A DNA stretch of 64,000 nt. Origin: JBMFVE01 sp049966155. Lineage in GTDB: Bacteria; Bacteroidota; Ignavibacteria; Kryptoniales; JAKASW01. Positions within the stretch are counted from its first letter, which is position 1. Every line of letters begins with the position of its first letter. The stretch lies in the NCBI GenBank assembly GCA_049966155.1, contig JBMFVE010000001.1, positions 558,001-622,000 of the forward strand, in the 5' to 3' direction. The position numbers and the translations under genes were made by a program. The notes beneath the pieces are model-generated. The model did no database searches. It was not told the origin of the DNA and saw nothing but the letters and a program-made list of their open reading frames with translations. Below, one piece after another: positions 17,711 to 26,340 of this stretch.

Positions 17711-18708
17711 TTTCCGGGGTGCGCCTGACGAAACTGAGATAGTGCTGATTCAACCTTTTTTAAAAAATCGGCACTGTAAAGCTGACCTACAAGCATTTGA
17801 CGGGCTTCTTCACCTGTCCTGTAATAATATTGTAAATCACTCTTTGACTTTGGCCTTGTAACAATGATTCCCTTGGATTCGAGTGTCTTGATGGCATCAG
17901 CATTTTCTTTTCTGCTCAACCTGGTCAACTTTGACAGGTAAATCTGGCCGTTTTTTAGCAATATATTTTGAAGATCGCTTGGAAGAGCGTCAAAGTACTT
18001 TTTTGAGATCAGGACAGCACCTGATGAATTTGCAAGAGGAAGATCGAGCATGTACTTAACTTTTGTATACCATTGAAGAGCAATTATTGCGTATGGTGTT
18101 GAATAAACACAGTTTATCATACCTGTCTGCAAAGCTGAGTTTACATCAGTAATGGAAAGTGGAATTGGAGTGAGATGCAAAACTTTGAACGACACCTGGG
18201 CTATTGGATCGCCCTCCCACATCCACGCCTTTACATCCTTCATGTCTTGGACTGAATAAATCGGCTTTTGAGTAAAAACATTTACAAATCCAACTTCTGC
18301 CCAGCCGAGCAACACAAACCCCCCTTTTTCAAAGTCGCTCTTAAATTCATCCCCGAATTTCTCGTAAATGTAATCTATCTCGGCAGCATTCCTAAATAAG
18401 AAGGGCGTATCAAGTATTCGCACCTCGGGAGCAATTTCCCCCATACCTACACCGGTAAAACCACCAGCTTGATACTGCCCGATCCTAATTTTTCTCAAAA
18501 CATCCTTTTCATCGCCAGCAACGCCACCAGCATAAAACTTAAAACCGAGTCTGCCTGCACTTTCCTTCCTGACAGCTGTATCGTATTCTTTCATAACGTT
18601 CATCCATGAGCTGCCATCCGGCGCAATAGTTGCAAATTTAATCGTATATTGTTGCGCTTGCAATGAAAAAGCTGCAAATAAGACCGTCAAAAATATTCCT
18701 GATTTCAT
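17707..18708 (-). CDS. dctP: TRAP transporter periplasmic solute-binding protein (DctP type)
   Basis: Captures the substrate in the periplasm and delivers it to the QM membrane pair. The 333-residue protein has a signal peptide (hydrophobic residues 4-17, cut near LQAQ), then the DctP start IKFATIAPDGSSWMNVMKEY, the KFYAGGVAGDE segment, and the later VKAWMWEGDPIAQ and GMINCVYSTPYAI motifs. Binding proteins next to TatT proteins often bind hydrophobic ligands such as fatty or aromatic acids, but the ligand here is unknown. It is 24 bases downstream of the TatT-like gene. Confidence 0.94.
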   Translation of the reverse strand: MKSGIFLTVLFAAFSLQAQQYTIKFATIAPDGSSWMNVMKEYDTAVRKESAGRLGFKFYAGGVAGDEKDVLRKIRIGQYQAGGFTGVGMGEIAPEVRILDTPFLFRNAAEIDYIYEKFGDEFKSDFEKGGFVLLGWAEVGFVNVFTQKPIYSVQDMKDVKAWMWEGDPIAQVSFKVLHLTPIPLSITDVNSALQTGMINCVYSTPYAIIALQWYTKVKYMLDLPLANSSGAVLISKKYFDALPSDLQNILLKNGQIYLSKLTRLSRKENADAIKTLESKGIIVTRPKSKSDLQYYYRTGEEARQMLVGQLYSADFLKKVESALSQFRQAHPGK

Positions 18709-18732
18709 TTCTTACTTTACTTCCTTTCCTTT

Positions 18733-19605
18733 TCAAAAATAATCATTTTCCTTCTCCAGGAGTGCCTTAGATTTTGATTTTGCTATTGCATTGGCCAGGT
18801 CCTGTTGCACTAAAATATGAACAGGAGCATTTACAACTTTTTTTAACAGAGCCCTAAATAAATCCCTGTCCTGCCTCATCACCGCATATGTTTTAGCATA
18901 GTAATAATATGCCATTAGAAATTTCCCACCTGAAATCTGTATGGCTCGCTCGAAATGTCTGCGGGCCGATGCTGTATCTCCTCCGAAAAGGGGAGGCAAG
19001 CTTGCTTCGATGGTTCCAAAAAACAGATGTGCACCTCCATAAAAATAAGTCTCATCATGTTTTAAAACGAAGCCCATCATTGCCTCAACTTTGGGAAGGT
19101 CGGCAATAGCTTCAATATTGTCGCGATTTAAATTAATATAGCTTCCCCATGCATTGGCTGTCCAAAAAATTGCAGGGATGTCCGACTTTCCAAACATAGA
19201 TAAAGCTTTTTGAAAGCTGTCAAGATTGCCATTAAAACTCATTTTAAAGGCTTTATTTTTGAATAAAATTCTTAAACCGTAATCACGCGCCCGCAAATAC
19301 ATTTCACTTGCCCTGGCTGCAGAAGAGTCCTCAACAAATCCAAGGGCATAACTTGCATATCCCTGTGCACCAAGAAGCAAAAGCTCCTCGTTATCAGGTG
19401 CTTTTAAAATCAGTCCATCAAGCAACTTTAAATCAGCGGGGATTGCAGCTGCCGCAAGCTTCAGATCTGTCTCCTGATTCATGGCTTCAAAACCACCTTC
19501 CAGTATCCCACTAGTAGCACTTATTGTCAGTGAAACAATACTGCAACTGCTTGCTGTAAACATAAAGCTCACAAAAAATGCCGGCAAAAGAAAATATCTC
19601 AACAC
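18733..19605 (-). CDS. TatT-family lipoprotein (TPR component of a TRAP system)
   Basis: A 290-residue protein with a lipoprotein-type signal (hydrophobic 4-16, then TASSC with the lipidated Cys at 21). The rest is alpha-helical with TPR-like repeats: LLLGAQGYASYALGF, AREMYLRARDYGLRI-type helices, and DTASARRHFERAIQISGGKFLMAYYYYAKTYA. This order and its place directly before a TRAP P-Q-M set match the TatT family known from the Treponema pallidum TP0956-0958 system, in which a TPR trimer engages the binding protein. The role is probably to pass ligand to the DctP-like protein. The pfkA gene lies 54 bases upstream on the same strand. Confidence 0.87.
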   Translation of the reverse strand: MLRYFLLPAFFVSFMFTASSCSIVSLTISATSGILEGGFEAMNQETDLKLAAAAIPADLKLLDGLILKAPDNEELLLLGAQGYASYALGFVEDSSAARASEMYLRARDYGLRILFKNKAFKMSFNGNLDSFQKALSMFGKSDIPAIFWTANAWGSYINLNRDNIEAIADLPKVEAMMGFVLKHDETYFYGGAHLFFGTIEASLPPLFGGDTASARRHFERAIQISGGKFLMAYYYYAKTYAVMRQDRDLFRALLKKVVNAPVHILVQQDLANAIAKSKSKALLEKENDYF

Positions 19606-19659
19606 GGGAAGCGAACTCCTTTCGTTGACATCGTTTCAAAGCAAGAATTTATATGGCAG

Positions 19660-20631
19660 TCAAACAGACAGCATTTGTTCGAGTATGAGAAGGTCGTTGT
19701 CTATTCCTTTCCTTTTTTCCCAGGTCTCCCTCATTGGTACAAGAACAACTTTCCCATTGACCTCCCCCGCCATAACATTGCCTTCCCCCCTTAAAAGAGC
19801 ATCTACCGCAGCAGCACCCAGCTTGCTGGCAAGGACCCGATCACGAGCTGTTGGAGCTCCCCCTCGTTGTATATGACCCAGAACAGTCACGCGATACTCG
19901 AGATTAACAAACTGGCTCATTCGCTTGGCAAGATCCATTGCTCCGCCTTGAAAACACCCTTCGGCAATTACAATTATACTACTCCTCTGTCTTCCACCGG
20001 CAGTGAGTTTTTTACGAATTAGTTCAAAATTTGCTTCGGTTTCAGGAATGGCAATATATTCCGCACCTGTGCTAATTCCAACGTCCAGTGCGATAAACCC
20101 CGAGTCTCGTCCCATCACTTCAACATAGAAAACCCTGTCATGCGCATCGGCAGTATCTCTAATTTTATCGATTGCCTCCACTGCGGTATTTATTGCGGTA
20201 TCATATCCAATAGTATAGTCAGTTCCGTAAAGATCATTATCAATTGTTCCGGGAACGCCTACTGTCGGGATACCCTGTTCTTCATAAAGTAAGGTAGCCC
20301 CCTGGAAGGTACCGTTACCTCCAATTGCGACCAGGCCATCAATTCCATTCGCTCGCAGGTTAGCTGCTGCTTTTGCCCTCCCCTCAGGAGTACGGAACTC
20401 CGAAGACCGTGCTGTCTTCAAAATTGTTCCACCGCGTTGAATAATATTTGATACAGATCTTGGTCCCATCGGCTGAAAATCGCCCTTGATCATCCCGTTA
20501 TAACCATGCTGGATCCCAATAACCTCTACTTTCCGGTAAAATGCAGTCCTTACAATCGCTCTTATAGCAGCGTTCATCCCCGGAGCATCGCCGCCGCTGG
20601 TGAACACACCTATTCTCTTGAATTTGATCAT
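19660..20631 (-). CDS. pfkA: 6-phosphofructokinase, PfkA family, with unusual GGNGT motif
   Basis: Phosphorylates fructose 6-phosphate to fructose 1,6-bisphosphate (glycolysis, cytoplasm). The 323 residues match bacterial PfkA in length. FTSGGDAPGMN (10-20) forms the phosphate-binding loop, PGTIDND (127-133) holds the catalytic base D131, and VEVMGRDSGFIA and GHIQRGG follow. The position after the usual GGDG motif keeps Gly (G107), typical of ATP-dependent rather than PPi-dependent enzymes, but the Asp before it is Asn (IGGNGT, N106). In E. coli that residue, D103, helps coordinate Mg-ATP. First gene of the minus-strand run; the promoter should lie in 20632-20822. Confidence 0.94.
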   Translation of the reverse strand: MIKFKRIGVFTSGGDAPGMNAAIRAIVRTAFYRKVEVIGIQHGYNGMIKGDFQPMGPRSVSNIIQRGGTILKTARSSEFRTPEGRAKAAANLRANGIDGLVAIGGNGTFQGATLLYEEQGIPTVGVPGTIDNDLYGTDYTIGYDTAINTAVEAIDKIRDTADAHDRVFYVEVMGRDSGFIALDVGISTGAEYIAIPETEANFELIRKKLTAGGRQRSSIIVIAEGCFQGGAMDLAKRMSQFVNLEYRVTVLGHIQRGGAPTARDRVLASKLGAAAVDALLRGEGNVMAGEVNGKVVLVPMRETWEKRKGIDNDLLILEQMLSV

Positions 20632-20822
20632 ATCTTCCTTTTAAAAAATCGATTCTAATTTATTACCCTGCTCGAGAAAATGCAAAGTGTGCAATTATTT
20701 TACCATGCTTTTCAACAAATTTGCGACCAATTCATAAAAAATTTGTGCAAATTATTGTTACCAAAATGATTAACTTTATAAGAAGTGAGAAGTTTTTAAA
20801 ATAAGTTTTTAAATTAAACACG
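20632..20822. promoter_or_regulatory. Divergent AT-rich intergenic region between pfkA and the PgpH-like gene
   Basis: 191 bases separate two divergent starts and must hold both promoters. The stretch is very AT-rich; I could not identify convincing paired promoter boxes or operators in it. Confidence 0.5.
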
Positions 20823-23231
20823 ATGGCGTTAATCACATCATTTATTAGAAGGTTCGCAGGACAAACGAAGAAAATAGACTTTGAGAAGAGCCCAGTGATA
20901 AAGGCGTTCTTATTCCTTGCACTAATCGCTGCAATTTCCCTCCTCTTCCCAGCGCCAGAACAATTTCAAAGAAACTACGAAATTGGCACTATCTGGACAC
21001 ATGAAGATGTAATAGCTCCCTTCTCGTTTGCTGTTTACAAGGACGAATCAGAATACCGGAAAGAAGTTCATGAGGCAGCTGCAAACGTAAAGCCTGTTTT
21101 CGACAAAATTAATGTGGCTAAATACCGCACAGATTCGATAACTTCATTTATCCGAAGTATTCAGTCGGCTCTTGAGACAGAATTAAAGATGTCAAGAGAA
21201 CGAAATCCAAAAGTACTATCTTTAGACTCCACTAAGCTACGTTCACAATTGACGGCGCTCCCCTATCAGTTCAATACCTCAGAATGGACACAACTGTTCA
21301 ATCACTTTTATCGGCAGCGTTCATTTTTTGGCAAAATGAATGGGCTGGCGGAAATCAGCTCCCAGATTATCTCTCAGGCTTATGCCCAGGGTATCATAGA
21401 CAGACCAAAAAACCAACTTAACTCGCGCCTCTTAGCCGTACGTCAGGGCACGCTGGAGACCTCTGAGCCAATTGACCAGGTGGTGACTATTGATGACCTC
21501 TACAGCCAGTTGCTTCAGGCAAATCTTCAACTTTTTGAAGGAGACACAACAGTCGCACAGATTTTAAGCCACGCTATTTCTTTGCAAATTATCCCAAATT
21601 TATCTTTCAATCGAACTCAAACTGAACGAGAGATACAGGCTGCCGTTGATTTGGTACCGAGGACAGTTGGATATGTTAAAGAAAATGAGCGAATTGTCAG
21701 CAAACACGACAGAATCACACCCGATATAAAATTAAAGCTTGACTCTCTCGAGAGGGCGTTAAGAGAACGAACAGGAAAAACAGAAATGATGCTCCAGTTC
21801 TCTGGCAGGTTTCTCATGGTGTTTGTCATTATTGGGCTCTTTAGCCTATACATTTTCCTTTTCAGAAGGAAAATTTTTCAAAACAATAAGATGCTTACAC
21901 TTATTGCGGTCTTATTTCTCTTTGAAGCAATACTGGCGTACTTTGCATTCACCCAACAGACAAGTCTTCCAGTAGAGTATCTTATTCTTACACCCGTAGC
22001 ATCGATGATTTTAGCCGTTGTCTTTGACTCCAGAGTTGCATTCCAGGGAACGGTCGCAATTGCTCTTTTAATTGGAGCAATTAAGGGCAACGATTTTGGT
22101 GCCGCGTTTGCATCCCTCAGCGCAGGAGCTCTGGCAGTTTACACAGTTCGCGATATGAAGAATCGCACACAGATTTTTAGAAGCCTTGTGTTCATCTTTA
22201 TTGGTTACTCGATAGCGACACTGGCAATTTCTTTCCAGAGAGCTGAAGATTCTACCCGGATTCTTGCAAACTTTTCTTTCATTGCAATTAATTCAATCTT
22301 ATCACCAATCATTACATTTGGCCTGCTCATCTTTTTTGAGCGGGTTTTTAACATAGCTACTGATCTTACTCTTCTTGAACTATCGGATTTCAATCAACCT
22401 TTGCTAAAGGAGCTTTCTCAAAAAGCTCCTGGCACATTTCATCATTCAATCATTGTTGGTACTCTGGCTGAAAAAGCTGCTGAAGCTATTGGTGCCAATC
22501 CAATTCTGGCCAGAGTTGGAGCATATTATCATGATATTGGTAAAACTCTAAAACCTGAATATTTTGTTGAAAACACAATGGACCCAACTAAATCAAAGCA
22601 CGACTGGTTACCACCTGACATAAGTGGGCAGGTAGTTATGTCTCACGTGACAGATGGCATCGAACTGGCTAAAAAGTACAGACTCCCTCAACGATTGATT
22701 GATTTTATTCCAATGCACCATGGCACAACATTGGTTTCGTACTTTTATGGAAAAGCATTGAGGCGACCTTTTGCAACGGGTGACATTCACGAAGAGGACT
22801 TCAGATATGAGGGGCCAAAGCCAAACTCAAAGGAGACTGCCATAGTTATGCTTGCAGACTCTGTAGAAGCTGCGACTCGGTCTCTTGCTGACAAGACCAT
22901 AGAAAACGTCGAAGCAATGATAAATGCAATAGTGAAAAGCCGATATGATGAAGGACAGCTCGACAATGCCGATTTGACTTTCAAGGACCTCACCAAAATT
23001 AAAGAAAGCTTTTTAAATGTGCTGTCTGGAATTTATCACAAAAGAATTGAGTACCCTGATCAGGAAAGGAATCAGGAAGAATTGAAACAACAAATTAATG
23101 CCGAAGAAGTAAAGGAATTGACCCAGGAAGATATCAACGCGCTCGCGCCTCCCTTAAAGAAACAGGTACAGACCAAATCAAGAAAGATCAAGAGCAACCG
23201 GAAGAACCAGAACCCAAGAAAGCAAAATTAG
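20823..23231 (+). CDS. pgpH: 7TM-HD family cyclic-di-AMP phosphodiesterase (PgpH-like)
   Basis: Membrane-bound HD phosphohydrolase of 802 residues. The layout is an N-terminal helix (about 27-43), a large extracytoplasmic 7TMR-HDED domain (about 50-320), about seven membrane helices (330-510) and a cytoplasmic HD domain. The HD domain shows FHHSIIVGTLAEKA near 537-552, HDIGK near 570, and later MSHVTDG and HHGTT metal-binding histidines. PgpH proteins hydrolyse c-di-AMP to pApA. The C-terminus is a basic Lys/Arg/Asn-rich tail. A xer gene follows 12 bases after, and an M50 protease gene after that. No diadenylate cyclase is in the window. Confidence 0.92.
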   Translation: MALITSFIRRFAGQTKKIDFEKSPVIKAFLFLALIAAISLLFPAPEQFQRNYEIGTIWTHEDVIAPFSFAVYKDESEYRKEVHEAAANVKPVFDKINVAKYRTDSITSFIRSIQSALETELKMSRERNPKVLSLDSTKLRSQLTALPYQFNTSEWTQLFNHFYRQRSFFGKMNGLAEISSQIISQAYAQGIIDRPKNQLNSRLLAVRQGTLETSEPIDQVVTIDDLYSQLLQANLQLFEGDTTVAQILSHAISLQIIPNLSFNRTQTEREIQAAVDLVPRTVGYVKENERIVSKHDRITPDIKLKLDSLERALRERTGKTEMMLQFSGRFLMVFVIIGLFSLYIFLFRRKIFQNNKMLTLIAVLFLFEAILAYFAFTQQTSLPVEYLILTPVASMILAVVFDSRVAFQGTVAIALLIGAIKGNDFGAAFASLSAGALAVYTVRDMKNRTQIFRSLVFIFIGYSIATLAISFQRAEDSTRILANFSFIAINSILSPIITFGLLIFFERVFNIATDLTLLELSDFNQPLLKELSQKAPGTFHHSIIVGTLAEKAAEAIGANPILARVGAYYHDIGKTLKPEYFVENTMDPTKSKHDWLPPDISGQVVMSHVTDGIELAKKYRLPQRLIDFIPMHHGTTLVSYFYGKALRRPFATGDIHEEDFRYEGPKPNSKETAIVMLADSVEAATRSLADKTIENVEAMINAIVKSRYDEGQLDNADLTFKDLTKIKESFLNVLSGIYHKRIEYPDQERNQEELKQQINAEEVKELTQEDINALAPPLKKQVQTKSRKIKSNRKNQNPRKQN

Positions 23232-23243
23232 TTGCAAATTACA

Positions 23244-24173
23244 ATGAGATCATCGAATGTTGAATTTAACAGTCAACTTGATCTTTTCTTTGAATTTCTG
23301 AAATTCGAAAAAGGGCTATCGGATAATAGCCTGTTATCGTATCAAAACGATTTGAAACGATATGTCGATTACCTTATACATACAGGTAAATCCAGTTTTG
23401 ATGAGATCACGCGTGATGACCTGAGAAAATTTCTCAAATCGTTGTTCGACTGCGGATTGAAGCAAAGCAGCATAGCGAGAAGCTTTTCATCTGTTAAGAA
23501 CCTTCATAAGTTCCTGATTTCTCGAAAACTTTCGGAGATTGACCCAACAATTAATCTTGAAAGACCAAAATCACAACGGAAGCTCCCAGAAGTGCTTACA
23601 GAAAAGGAAATCAAAAATTTAATTGAAACGCCGGACATAAAAACTACTGTCGGTTTAAGGGACAGAGCAATGCTCGAAACGCTTTACGCAACCGGCATAA
23701 GGGTCAGTGAACTTGTAAATATTAGATGCCGTGACCTCATAGCTAACGAAAATGTGTTGAGAGTTTTTGGGAAAGGATCAAAAGGAAGAATTGTCCCGAT
23801 AAGCGACGTAGCAATTAAATGGATAAATAAATACAAAACACACAGCAGACAAAACTTTATAAAAAAGGTTTCGGGTCAACCAGATCCCGAATTCCTGTTT
23901 TTGAATAACCGCGGCAAAAAACTTTCACGTATCTCTGTCTGGAGAATGATTCAGAAATATGCCTGTGGAACAGGTATAGAAAAGAAAATTCACCCGCATA
24001 CTATCAGGCATACTTTTGCTACTCACTTGCTTGAAGGTGGTGCAGACATTCGCGCCGTACAGGAGATGCTGGGTCATAGTGACATTGGCACAACTCAAAT
24101 ATATTTACATCTGGATAAAAGCTATTTAAAAAGTATTCTGGAGAAATATCATCCGAGAGGTAAAAATGCTTGA
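23244..24173 (+). CDS. xerD: Tyrosine recombinase XerC/XerD
   Basis: Site-specific recombinase that would resolve chromosome dimers at dif with FtsK; an ftsK gene lies 20 kb away in this window. The protein has 309 residues from the ATG at 23244 (TTG at 23232 is an alternative; neither has a strong SD). A SAM-like N-terminal core-binding domain (FFEFLKFEKGLSDNSL, about 11-90) precedes the catalytic domain with R153 (GIRVSEL), HTIRH near 252-256, a second His near 278 (LGHSD) and the nucleophile Tyr near 287 (IYLH). The N-terminal wording is closer to XerD than XerC, but the paralogue call is not certain. No att-like repeats or cargo are nearby, so this is a housekeeping Xer. Confidence 0.9.
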   Translation: MRSSNVEFNSQLDLFFEFLKFEKGLSDNSLLSYQNDLKRYVDYLIHTGKSSFDEITRDDLRKFLKSLFDCGLKQSSIARSFSSVKNLHKFLISRKLSEIDPTINLERPKSQRKLPEVLTEKEIKNLIETPDIKTTVGLRDRAMLETLYATGIRVSELVNIRCRDLIANENVLRVFGKGSKGRIVPISDVAIKWINKYKTHSRQNFIKKVSGQPDPEFLFLNNRGKKLSRISVWRMIQKYACGTGIEKKIHPHTIRHTFATHLLEGGADIRAVQEMLGHSDIGTTQIYLHLDKSYLKSILEKYHPRGKNA

Positions 24174-24828
24174 TGACTTATACGTTCTTCCCGTCCTTCT
24201 TTTTTCAGTAATCATTCATGAGATTTCACATGGATATGTCGCCCTGCGAATGGGTGATCCAACGGCTAAGGAGAGTGGCAGACTTACGCTCAACCCAATC
24301 CCGCATATTGACCTTTTCGGATCAATATTGGTCCCCCTTTTTTCCCTGCTGACAGTCGGCCATATCCTGATAGCATGGGCCAAACCTGTTCCGGTAAACC
24401 CAAATAACTTCAATGATGAAAAAAGAGGTGAAATCTTTGTTTCATCTGTCGGACCGATATCCAATCTGATAATGGCCGTAATATGTTCAATAACAACAAT
24501 CTTTATTTTGAAGCTTCAGCCGGTATTTGGTACCTCAAACATGGGAAAAGCATTTTTTGAATTTCTTTTGAAGATGTTTTTTGGGGGAATTTCTCTCAAT
24601 ATAATTCTCGCAATCTTCAATTTAATACCTATTCCACCGCTTGACGGCTCCCATGTAATCAAGCCATTTCTCCCTCTGTCGGTTGCTGAAAGTTACGAGC
24701 ATATTGGTTTTTTTGGTGTTTTCCTGATACTAATTTTAATGAGAGTCCCTGCATTCCAGGCTACCTTCAATGCGGTAATTAACTTTTTTTATATTCCATT
24801 GTACCGCTTCGTACTTAATTTTGCATAA
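24166..24828 (+). CDS. Site-2 protease family (M50) membrane metalloprotease
   Basis: Polytopic zinc protease of 220 residues. The active site is HEISH (18-22) in the first helix, with the third ligand Asp in IPIPPLDGS near 160. ESGRLTLNPIPHIDLFGSI follows the first helix, as in the short YwhC/Rip-like M50 family without a PDZ domain. It overlaps the xer gene by eight bases and so is co-translated. Substrates of this short branch are poorly known; no anti-sigma factor is adjacent. Confidence 0.92.
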   Translation: MLDDLYVLPVLLFSVIIHEISHGYVALRMGDPTAKESGRLTLNPIPHIDLFGSILVPLFSLLTVGHILIAWAKPVPVNPNNFNDEKRGEIFVSSVGPISNLIMAVICSITTIFILKLQPVFGTSNMGKAFFEFLLKMFFGGISLNIILAIFNLIPIPPLDGSHVIKPFLPLSVAESYEHIGFFGVFLILILMRVPAFQATFNAVINFFYIPLYRFVLNFA

Positions 24829-24937
24829 TTATCACCAATTACCGAACTTAAATTATGAGAGATGGTAATTCAAATAATTGAACTTTAAGCGCTGCAAGCC
24901 AACACGTTTTTCAATAACAGAATTTAAGAAGCAAGAA

Positions 24938-26317
24938 ATGATAGTTATGAAATTTGGCGGTACTTCCGTGGAAGACGCCGCTTCAATTGACAGAGTCACC
25001 GAAATAGTAAAAAAAGAAGAGAAACGAAAACCAATAGTGGTTGTCTCAGCCTGTGCGGGGGTCACTAATCAACTTCTTAAAGTAGCCGACCTTTCCGCAG
25101 GTGGACAAAAGGACGAGGCAGCTGATATAATTAATGAAATAAAAAACCGGCATGAACGCATAGTCGATGAACTAATACATACTGAACTTCCAAGAAATTA
25201 CCTTAAAGGAAAAATTTCCGTTTATGCACATGAATTAAAAAACCTACTGAACGCAGTATCTGTCCTTGGTGAAGTCACTAATAGATCTCGTGATGCGTTT
25301 GCATCTTATGGTGAGCGCATGTCATCCATGATTCTTGCCCAGGCTTTTGAGGAAAAACAAATTAAATCCACGCTGATTGATGCACGAGAATTTATGATCA
25401 CCGACCATTCATTCACAAAAGCCAGGCCAAACTATGAAAAAATAGCTGCAGCTGCAAAGAAATTGCTCCTTCCCCGGGTAAACGATTGCATCGTCGTAAC
25501 ACAGGGCTTTATCGGTGCAACTGAAGATGGAATAGTAACCACAATTGGCCGTGGAGGATCAGACTTTTCCGCAGCAATTATTGGTGCGGTTCTGAACGCT
25601 GAAGAAATCCAGATCTGGACTGATGTTGACGGTATACTCACTGCTGATCCCTCGATTGTACCTCAGGCAAGGCGCATAAAAAGGATGTCCTTTAATGAGG
25701 CGTCAGAATTGGCTTATTTTGGTGCTCGAGTCTTACATCCTATGACCATCCTTCCTGCGATTGAAAAAAACATACCTGTCTACGTACGTAACTCCCGTAA
25801 CCCCGAATATCGCGGCACCCTGATAACCCGGGAGAAGACTAATGGTAATGGAACCCCTAAGTCAATTGCTTACAAAGAACGAATCACCTTGATTAATCTC
25901 GTTTCAAGCCGAATGTTTCTTGCCCACGATTTTCTCCAGGCAGTCTTTTCCGTTTTCAATAAATATAAGACCATAGCCCATGCTGTTGCGTCGAGTGAAG
26001 TCAGCGTTTCCATAGCAATAGACGAAACGGAACACCTCAATGAAATTACAGAGGAACTAAGCCAATTCTCGGAAATAGAAATATCGAGCAATAAAGCCAT
26101 AGTTTGTATTGTAGGAGAAAATATCAAACATAACGTTGGCTTTATAGGGCAGGTTTTCTCTGCACTGAGCGGGATTCACATTAACATGATTTCTCAGGGA
26201 GCTTCCGAAATCAATTTAAGTTTTGTAGTTGACGAGGAGTCTCTTAACTCAACTGTTAGACTGCTTCACCAGCAGCTTTTTGGAAATGTGTCCCGGCAAA
26301 GTGATATTTTTGATTAA
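24938..26317 (+). CDS. lysC: Aspartate kinase
   Basis: Phosphorylates aspartate, the entry step to lysine, threonine, methionine and diaminopimelate. The ATG at 24938 gives MIVMKFGGTSVED and 460 residues; a TTG at 24878 would add 20 residues unlike the family. The kinase domain has KFGGTS near 4-10, GERMSS and TTIGRGGSDFSA. About 130 C-terminal residues form two ACT domains (IVCIVGENIKHNVGF in the second), which in homologues bind lysine or threonine for feedback control. This is the monofunctional form without homoserine dehydrogenase. lysA follows after 23 bases. Confidence 0.96.
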   Translation: MIVMKFGGTSVEDAASIDRVTEIVKKEEKRKPIVVVSACAGVTNQLLKVADLSAGGQKDEAADIINEIKNRHERIVDELIHTELPRNYLKGKISVYAHELKNLLNAVSVLGEVTNRSRDAFASYGERMSSMILAQAFEEKQIKSTLIDAREFMITDHSFTKARPNYEKIAAAAKKLLLPRVNDCIVVTQGFIGATEDGIVTTIGRGGSDFSAAIIGAVLNAEEIQIWTDVDGILTADPSIVPQARRIKRMSFNEASELAYFGARVLHPMTILPAIEKNIPVYVRNSRNPEYRGTLITREKTNGNGTPKSIAYKERITLINLVSSRMFLAHDFLQAVFSVFNKYKTIAHAVASSEVSVSIAIDETEHLNEITEELSQFSEIEISSNKAIVCIVGENIKHNVGFIGQVFSALSGIHINMISQGASEINLSFVVDEESLNSTVRLLHQQLFGNVSRQSDIFD

Positions 26318-26340
26318 AAGGTTTCTACAAAAAACTTTCA

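Noticed and set aside
20632..20822. Bacteroidetes-type promoter (TTTG with TAnnTTTG)
   Set aside because: TAACTTTA near 20770 resembles the -7 box but no TTTG lies at the right distance; AT-rich sequence makes chance matches likely.
23244..24173. Tyrosine recombinase as a sign of an integrated element
   Set aside because: Size and motifs fit housekeeping Xer, the gene overlaps an M50 protease gene in an ordinary operon, and no att repeats, tRNA boundary or cargo genes are near.
24829..24937. Lysine riboswitch upstream of lysC
   Set aside because: The leader is only about 109 bases, too short for the lysine riboswitch, and shows no matching stems.
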